Below, in pieces: positions 56,881 to 64,000 of a DNA stretch of 64,000 bases (position 1 is the stretch's first letter; every line of letters starts with the position of its first letter). The position numbers were made by a program, and so were the translations under genes. The DNA is from Paragonimus westermani (Eukaryota; Platyhelminthes; Trematoda; Plagiorchiida; Troglotrematidae): contig QNGE01001015.1 of NCBI GenBank assembly GCA_008508345.1, positions 8,125-72,124 on the forward strand, written 5' to 3'. Below the pieces are notes generated by a model. That model did not search any database. It was given only the letters and a program-made list of their open reading frames with translations, and was not told the origin of the DNA.

Positions 56881-59800
56881 ATACCCGGACAGTTGGAATG
56901 ATTACGCACCTTGACACGATGTACTTGCGGAAAGTTTGACCTAGTGCAGCATGACTTCCGTCGGTGTGTTTGTGTGTCAAGTGTGTGCCCCCTCCTCCTG
57001 TGACATGTGGTTCAGTTCGTGTCCTTGACCTCACCGTGTACCGGCTGTTGTTCATTCGGTTTGCCCCGGGGCTGCATCTCAGGCCTTAAATCCGGAGTCC
57101 AGAGCAAGGGACTTAAGCAATGGGAACGCCTCTTAATTCAATCAGGTAAGTAAAAGGGCCCAACACACCGCTGAAACCACAACCAGATTAGCTAGCTGTG
57201 GGTGGTGGCGTGGTATGTACGAGCACTTCCACTAAACTCACCCGGTACCATCGACCCAGTGTTTTGTCCATAACGGTCCGCAATCGATAAAACCTAGCGG
57301 TTCACACACGTCTGCCTCACCGTATCAGCGCCTGAAAGCCAATGATGGACCTGGAATAGGAACCAGCACGCGCCGTTGGCTGCAAATTGACAGAGTAAAG
57401 ATACGGTACGCTCCTAACGGACTGTGTCATCGCGATTGTTTTTCCACCGAACAATAGATAATAGAAAACCGCATTTATGAACGAAACGGATTTACAGATC
57501 ACTTGAAGACTGATCCAAACCTAGTAATCTTCCAATAGAATCTGAGGTACGTCATGATGTTTGGATATTTGTCGCGCCATTTATGGACTCCGGCACGACA
57601 TATCATAGCCACGCTGTGAAAACAATAAGCGTTGTCTGGCATGTCTCCGTTTGTGACCTTGTTACTGGGCCGTGTCGTTCCACCTCCCGTCAGCATGTCT
57701 TGTTTTATCATCTCATCCCGAATGAAGGCCACTGGTTGCGTTGTGTAATCGGCGTGGACAGCTCGTTCAGAAATATTGTCTGTAGTGAGCTATTTTGATC
57801 TCTGTAATCTTGCTTCGTCCTGAAAAACGATATGTCCACGATGTGAAGACGGTATAGTTCGGGTGGATACAAAGCATCTGCATCATACGAGTTTTGGTCA
57901 AGTGATTACGCGTTGGGATAAGATGTTGACATGTGGGTGTTGGTCGAATTGGACGGGGTATTGTAAGAGGCGTAAAGCACTCCATACAAGTAGCGTATTT
58001 GTTCGCAAACTGACTTACCTTAGATTCATTTCGTACACTCTTGCCAGTCGCAAACGTGTTACTGGCATGAAAACACAAGACTTAAATTAAATGAGAATTG
58101 CATGAAATCACCTACCAATGTGGGACGTTAAGCGAGGACGGAACGCCGCTTCTTCCATTGCAAAACACTTATAGACCACAAGACACGACGTCAATATCGT
58201 ATCTTCGTTTAAGGTCTTGACTAACGCTCATAACCCACAACTCCCCAGGTATGTCAAGGTGTTGTTGATCCGTTGTCGTCAGTCGGTTCTACACGTACAA
58301 AAATATAGCTAATTGTCACTTTTTGCTTACCAGGGATTTAGCCGTGAGTACCACTCACGATCCAGCCCGATTTCCGTTTTTAACGGTTTCATTAAATTCT
58401 TGTTGTGGTTTCATGCCAGTCACGTTTACGATTGGCGAGGTTGTGCAAACTGAATTTGCACCGTAATTTAAATCTTCTGACTATTCTATTCCCATAGCTC
58501 AAAGAGGATTAAGGTTTCAAATTTACCTAGCAATGTACAGACAGTAAGTGTAAATGCCTCTGATGACGATTTAGAATTGTTACTTTCATTTTGCCGGAGG
58601 CAATTCGGATTGGTGGACCCTGGGGTGACTAATTCGACCTGTGTGTGTCTGGCTGGCTCTAATCAGGTTGAGTTATGTTGGATCATACTCTTTTCAGTTC
58701 AGTTTTGCGCAGAGTAGCCGCAAACATTTTAGCATGGTCGAATTTATCATGTTGGAACTCGAATGCACTGCTGGAACGCACCGATTTACGTCTATCGATG
58801 CAGCTTACAGAGCCACAGACACCAATTTATGCGGTCCGTGCAATAAACATCCGGTCTCCATTCTCAGCGGCTCTTTATATATCACGTCTGGTTAACGCGT
58901 GTCTGTGAATGATGACTGCGTCCCACAATTTACACAATCAAATGTTCTGGCAATAGGGCCGATCTATTTGTTATTGGTTTTGGGAATCGAATAACCTCCG
59001 GGTTAATCAGCAATCGTAGAATTCCGCCTCAGTATCACTTATGTCTGGGCGTTTATCCGGTTCACACATTAATAACCCTACTGTCATCTTTTAATTCATG
59101 AAATGTGTCACACACCTGAGTTTGTTCATATTCACTATTTGACATAGTTTATAGCATACAGAGGCTCATACATATTTTGGATTTATGCGCCTCCACTCAG
59201 TCGACGTTGTCGAGTTCGACTGTTTGTGGAATGTCCTTATACCGAACGCGTAAGTCTAGCTTAACGTCTATCGCGATCTCACTATTCAACCAGACTAGTT
59301 AACTGTATTTCCCATATGATGTATGAATTTGAAGGCGAGAAATATTTTTCACCCTGTGCGTACAAATAAAGCTTCATTCTCGCCTTAGTAAAATTGTCAC
59401 CTGCGATTTTTAGAAGCCGTTTCGAGTGACTGATTCGCATGCATGCCATTCTATCAGTATTTCCGGATTTAGACAATGAAACAACAGAACATCGCAAATA
59501 AGCTACTAAAATTAATAACCCACGTTATCAATAGTAGAATTCCAATTATCGGGGTTTTCACCGTTTTCAGCTCAACTGATGTGAAACATCACCGTCGCAT
59601 TGGGGAGACGGAAACTCGTGAACACTAGCATTCCCCCCTTAATCTCTATTGACAGACAAAGCCAGCCAGTAATTCGTAGAAGATTAAAAGTGTATGGAGT
59701 GAAGAACAGTTAATCCCAAACTGAAATTCTCACGAATTGCAAGCTTACGAACAATTGCGTCTGAGCACGCAATACTGCCTAATGTCGGTTGACCGCTACC

Positions 59801-60439
59801 GGTCTTGTGGAAAAGATGACACGAATGAGTGTGATGAGGTATAATCCTGAATGCCACACTGAGATAAATCCGGTGGCCCATAGTTGATGCGCGTGTTGCA
59901 TTCGACAACGAAAGAAATTATCGTGCACCCAGGTGAATAAGTCAATCTACGTTGTCATATACTTGCTTTCACTCAGAGCAGTCATAACAAACGAGCTCTA
60001 TCCAAGCAAAAGGTTGTAAACAATTATATCTAAGCCCGAAATTTCCCAGTGAGCCTGATGGCGTCATACTCATATCCCGTTACTTTTACGTTCCTTTATC
60101 AGTCATTCGAACGAGCCCGATAACACGGTAATGCATATTGTTTCCTTATACTTGCAGTGAAGACAAACAAGGAATACTATCTTGATTGGCGATGTCTTAC
60201 TCAAGTTTAAGAGTGCTGAATTTCACACTTTGGGGCGTCACTTCCGAAGATAGTGCAGTACCGAAAATGGGTCTAAAAGATGGTGATCGCAATCGATCTC
60301 TAACTGATGGGTCCTAATTAGACTAGAACGTAAGACTTACTTGTTACACTGACGTTTCATACAGAAATTGAACATCACTCATCACTGATCGCACCTGTCA
60401 CATTCCCATAGACAATCCCGTCAACATTTTCAAAAGAAG
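56881..60439. other. No recognised gene
   Basis: Open frames at 57499-57732 and 57767-58078 (-) and at 58641-58908 (+) have no known domain. A good donor, CAG|GTAAGTA, occurs near 57146. A short repeat shared with 62.5 kb lies at 58131-58185. Confidence 0.4.
58131..58185. repeat. Short repeat shared with 62517-62571
   Basis: The block GAGGACGGAACGCCG plus a following CCATTG.AAAA.A.T.ATAGACCA is found at both places. Confidence 0.7.
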
Positions 60440-60700
60440 CACTGTGCTCCAATTTCGATCTTGTTAGAACTCGTCACTGGTGCATATCCTTGCCACAGCC
60501 TTGACTAGAACGCCGATCACGCTTTCATGAGTGATTCGTGTTGACCACCGCACCATTGACCTCACACTAGACACGATTAGTAGTCACAAGCTCAATCAGA
60601 GTTGACTTTGAGTAATGCACAGGTTGCTCTATCATCTCGAGATACAGTAACTCCTCTGTAAACTTCCATCGACGATCCACTGACAAGCTCTAATAAAAGC
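60440..60700 (-). repeat. SINE family B, copy 4
   Basis: It shares ATCTTGTTAGAACTCGTCACTGG, CACGCTTTCATGA, TTGACCACCGCACCATTGAC and CTCACACTAG with the copy at 13.4 kb, in the same order. On the minus strand the box-A-like part reads AATGGTGCGGTGGTCAAC. Confidence 0.55.
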
Positions 60701-60791
60701 GAAATTCGAGTCCAGTGCTTCCTTTCGAAATGGGTTGACTAGAAAGTCTGTGGGAATGTGACAGATGCAATTAACTGCTTGACGCTCAATT

Positions 60792-60809
60792 TATATATAT
60801 ATATATATA
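60792..60809. repeat. (AT)n microsatellite
   Basis: A short TA/AT dinucleotide run. Confidence 0.9.
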
Positions 60810-61949
60810 CTACTCACCGGTAGACTGACGTGCCTTTACCGAAAGTCTTCGCTGATAGGCTCAGAGATCGCCCCAAAACGGGATTATATCATTAAATCCT
60901 GTGCCATGACAGTGCGCACGTATACAAGTCAAAACTCACTGTAGGTTTACTGGTCGTACAGCACATACCACAACCAGTACTTCGGTCTGTTCAGGCCAAA
61001 CTTGTTAACCTCAACAAATGCGATTTCTGAGAACATTTTGATGTTTAGGTTCGTCATCTGAAAACAAGCACTGAAGTTGCCTGAAACCGTGTGGGAAATG
61101 AACGAGGTGGTGTAGTTCGGTGTTAAAAACTTACCAGGTTATCCGTTCGCACAACACTGAATGGATAGTAAGTTATGGTATTAATTATCACACAGCAAGG
61201 TACAAGTTGTGAAGGGTGTTAAACACCTTAAGTAGTGAGGCGAAGAGAGAGAACGTCTAAAAAAAAATATTTTCACTCGAGGGAGCTGTGAGGTAGAGCC
61301 ACAAACCACCCGTTTCTTAAACTGTCTGATTCATAACGAACAACGTGGATCTGATCTCCGTTCTTCTTCACACACCACCGTCTTTAAAACTAAATAGACG
61401 ATCGACTAAAGATCATTTTGTGTCTAACATTAGTTAATCACTGTGACTTAATCAAAACAACAGTTACAAAGCAGAGTTTCTTATAACATCCTCTTTGCTA
61501 AAGGAAGAAGACATGCCGCCGAATGTTGATTCTTTTCAACACTTGACTTCGCTGCGATCGTGGGGTCACCAGAAACTGACACCGAGTAGTTGGGTCCCAC
61601 TTGAAATCGTCATCACACATCTATCGTACTTTACTTTCATTTGGTAATTATTGTCTAACCTATCCTTGATTGGACAAAATGATTTAGTTTTTCGTTGATT
61701 ACCATAAGGGGACTGCTGTTTTGTCTGTTTCATGCACGATATGATATTTTCAGTGTAAGTGTTCCATTAAATCATTAAGGATGAAGGGCGCATATGATAT
61801 TTTTGTTAGTAGCTAGCAGTGTTAGACAGCGGTCCAGTTTATCATACCGTCTACACCATCGTCGTTTGGTTCCTATATTAGCTATGAACGGAAGAGCCGA
61901 TTTAACGATACTCCACTTTGATTACTAGTATTATGAACCCAGAAGGCGG
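60810..61949. other. No recognised gene
   Basis: I see no exon, RNA gene or repeat here that I can support. Confidence 0.45.
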
Positions 61950-62240
61950 ATGGTACAGAGGTTGTCTATTTGGGAAACCATTACACGACCTAAGCGTCTC
62001 AACGGGACTACGAACAGAGACAATCATTTGCACACCACACTCGTCTGAGGATGCTCCAGTCGCTTTAGACACCATGTCCCACTTCCGTCATGTGGAGAAT
62101 GCCATTCCATGTCATTCTGCCTTCCAATGATCCTTCCCGTATCTCTTCCGCATTTATCCCGCGATCATTTCGATTCAAGCTGCCACTGAATAGTGGTGTG
62201 AGTAGTATGGTGCGACCGTCTATCCTCACTACACTAGTTT
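61950..62240. repeat. Dispersed repeat D, copy 2
   Basis: Same element as 48985-49270, in the same orientation. It has small insertions, for example an extra CAAGCTGCCACTGAAT-like stretch near 62175. Confidence 0.7.
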
Positions 62241-62516
62241 GCAAGCAAAGGCCCTTCGCCCGATTCTAGCCTTACGATCTACGTGTTCACTGGCGAAGAC
62301 AATACCTGACTGAAAGAGTATTGAAAGAAATCCCGCAGAAGAAATGTTCCTAATTGCAATTACATTCGGTCCGGTTTTGCAGTCTCAATCGGAAGGCTAT
62401 ACCACAAAACTTTAAACCAGGAATCATAAATAGTTGTAGGTCGAAGACGAAGAGGCCCAACTTCACATCATAGTCATTGCATGAACACACCGAACTAGTA
62501 CGACCACACATCATAA

Positions 62517-62571
62517 CGAGGACGGAACGCCGATTTATCCATTGTAAAATATTCATAGACCATATGACCAT
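62517..62571. repeat. Short repeat shared with 58131-58185
   Basis: It contains GAGGACGGAACGCCGATTTATCC and CATAGACCATA. It directly flanks the LINE tail, so it may be part of an older repeat into which the LINE inserted. Confidence 0.65.
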
Positions 62572-62575
62572 AGGC

Positions 62576-62620
<45 letters not shown>
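62576..62620. repeat. (CAT)15 tract, 3' tail of the minus-strand LINE
   Basis: Fifteen CAT units. On the minus strand this is an (ATG)15 run directly after the LINE 3' UTR. It is the expected position for the short simple-repeat tail of this kind of element. Confidence 0.9.
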
Positions 62621-63700
62621 AGAGAGCAATACATCAGTGGTTCACATTAATGCTTAACTGCCACACAATCATGAAGAAGAAAAAACAAAGCCTATATAGG
62701 AAGGGAGAGAAGAAAAAAAGAAGGGGACGGGAAGGGACCAAACTACTGAAAATAACTACGTCCATATTCAAACATTCAACATCAAGGTGCCTACACTCTG
62801 AAAACAAACAACCGATCTTTAAGTGAGAGTAAGGCGTCATCAGCGAGACAGCTTCCTTACGGCTTTCACTGCCCCACGTCATCAAATGCACTCAATCCAC
62901 AGACAACTCGGCCAAACAACGACAGCATTCACGCCACTGAGCTCGATTAGCCGCCATCTCACCTAGAGTCTCCAATCACCGACTCTGTGAATCGTGAGGA
63001 CCCCAGCCCGGGAGACGAACACGACTCACATTTCCCTACGCCAGGTCATTATCTGTCCACCTCGCACCTTACACCAGTCGGTCGCAGTGTCAGCGAATAG
63101 TGTTCGGTGTGGAAGACGACTAGCTGGCATCCTTAATACATGACCTAACCATCTAAGCTTGTGCAAACGTAGGGATTGAACAAAAGAACTCGTTTGGCAA
63201 TCACTACCAAACACCCGCTTCCTAACCTCCTCGTTAATTACACGCTGGTGCCACCCGATACGAGCGATTGAACGCAGATATCGGTGGTCAAATACTAGAA
63301 GACGATTCACGTATTCTACGCTGAGCGGTCAGGTCTCTCTGCCGTAAAGTAATACGGCTCTCACCGTTGTCTTATATACGCGACCTTTAAGACAACGGTG
63401 GCTTTAGAACTTTAAGCTTGAAAATTACAGAGGTACGAACGTCTGGCGTGAGAGGACAACGAATACGAGCAAACCTTAGCTGCCGCCAAGGTTACAGCGG
63501 TGAATGGCTCGGAAGCCACTCGCCGCCAACAACAATAGCTAATGGAATTAAACGATCTGGTGTTCGAGACCTTGCACACGGTCATCTTGATCCGACGATT
63601 GGTTTGCTGGATCCGTATCCGTTGACCTCTCCCACAATAAAAAGAAGGCTGTGGCGCCGGTTCCGTCCAAAAATAGTTTCAGAAATTAGATGAGGGCAAG
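62621..63700 (-). mobile_element. 3' part of a LINE, minus strand, inactivated
   Basis: On the minus strand, from about 63395 down, the C-terminal region of the EN-RT protein is readable: LKGRVYKTTVRAVLLYG, VFDHRYLRSIARIGWHQRV, LHKLRWLGHVLRMPASRLPH and CKVRGGQIMTW. A TGA at 63329-63331 stands where the family has Trp. After 63026 the frame shifts (GWGPHDSQSR, RAQWRECCRC) and ends near 62893. The 3' UTR and an (ATG)n tail follow. A short separate stretch at about 63650-63671 (FGRNRRHS) matches the linker of the 2.3-5.2 kb copy, so most of the RT has been deleted between the two. Confidence 0.8.
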
Positions 63701-64000
63701 CACGATGGATTCTTTGTATTCGGCATAGACGACAAGAACGAGGTGGTATATGTACCTTTACACTCAAGTCCAGGTGGTCGGAATGCTTGAAAGTTAGATC
63801 GTCGCTCTACAGAAACTTGAAAACCACAAAAAGGCCGGACAAGCGACTGTTATCATGATTCAACTCTCACAGTTAGAATAAAGTTATCGTCACGATGAAT
63901 CCGTGACTAGGTTAGACTGTGAAGTCTTCTGAGTTGTTTGGAGTGCAGCGACCAAAAATCACTTCGTGGTCAGCCTAGTTTCGCCAAAAAATAGAACTCT
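63701..64000. other. No recognised gene
   Basis: The window ends here without another feature that I can support. Confidence 0.45.

Noticed and set aside
1..64000. Bacterial or phage gene organisation
   Set aside because: No dense collinear ORFs or ribosome binding sites; the recognised gene has many GT/AG introns and the repeats are animal retroelements.

Overview
This window looks like nuclear DNA from a flatworm, most likely a digenean trematode. Four things point that way. One gene is spread over more than 26 kb with GT/AG introns from 84 bp to about 6 kb. Several broken non-LTR retrotransposons encode proteins of the endonuclease/reverse-transcriptase type common in trematodes. A Penelope-like element carries a GIY-YIG domain. 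tRNA-derived SINE-like repeats are scattered throughout. There is no operon structure, no Shine-Dalgarno pattern and no bacterial gene density. I cannot name the species.

The one gene reconstructed with confidence is a kynurenine aminotransferase / cysteine-S-conjugate beta-lyase (KYAT3-like, fold-type I PLP enzyme). It lies on the + strand at 12332-38651 in 11 exons. The exons join in phase to a 447-residue protein, counted from the ATG at 12353. The PLP-binding Lys277, Asn215, Asp243, Tyr246 and the substrate-binding Arg428 are all present. The reading frame stays open upstream of that ATG to the exon boundary, so a longer, possibly mitochondrial, N-terminus is possible.

Layout: 1-2330, AT repeat, a tRNA-like SINE and unassigned sequence. 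2330-5180, an almost full-length but dead non-LTR retrotransposon (+). 6832-7123, a probable last exon of an Arg/Ser-rich (SR-type) protein whose upstream exons I could not find. 12332-38651, the KYAT gene. Its introns hold SINEs (introns 1, 5 and 9), an antisense Penelope-like remnant (intron 5), a family of short repeats with a hammerhead-ribozyme-like core (introns 6 and 10) and a second LINE (intron 9). 38652-64000 is gene-poor and repeat-rich. It holds LINE tails, a 256-bp apparently perfect inverted repeat at 53.7-54.6 kb, a dispersed repeat pair (49 and 62 kb), one candidate small exon with a CxxC motif (52.7 kb) and a minus-strand LINE with a (CAT)15 tail (62.6-63.7 kb).

No undescribed functional system is evident. 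The items most worth checking are the hammerhead-like repeat family, the long inverted repeat with a sharp identity boundary, the roughly 21-residue insertion in the aminotransferase, and the orphan RS-rich exon.
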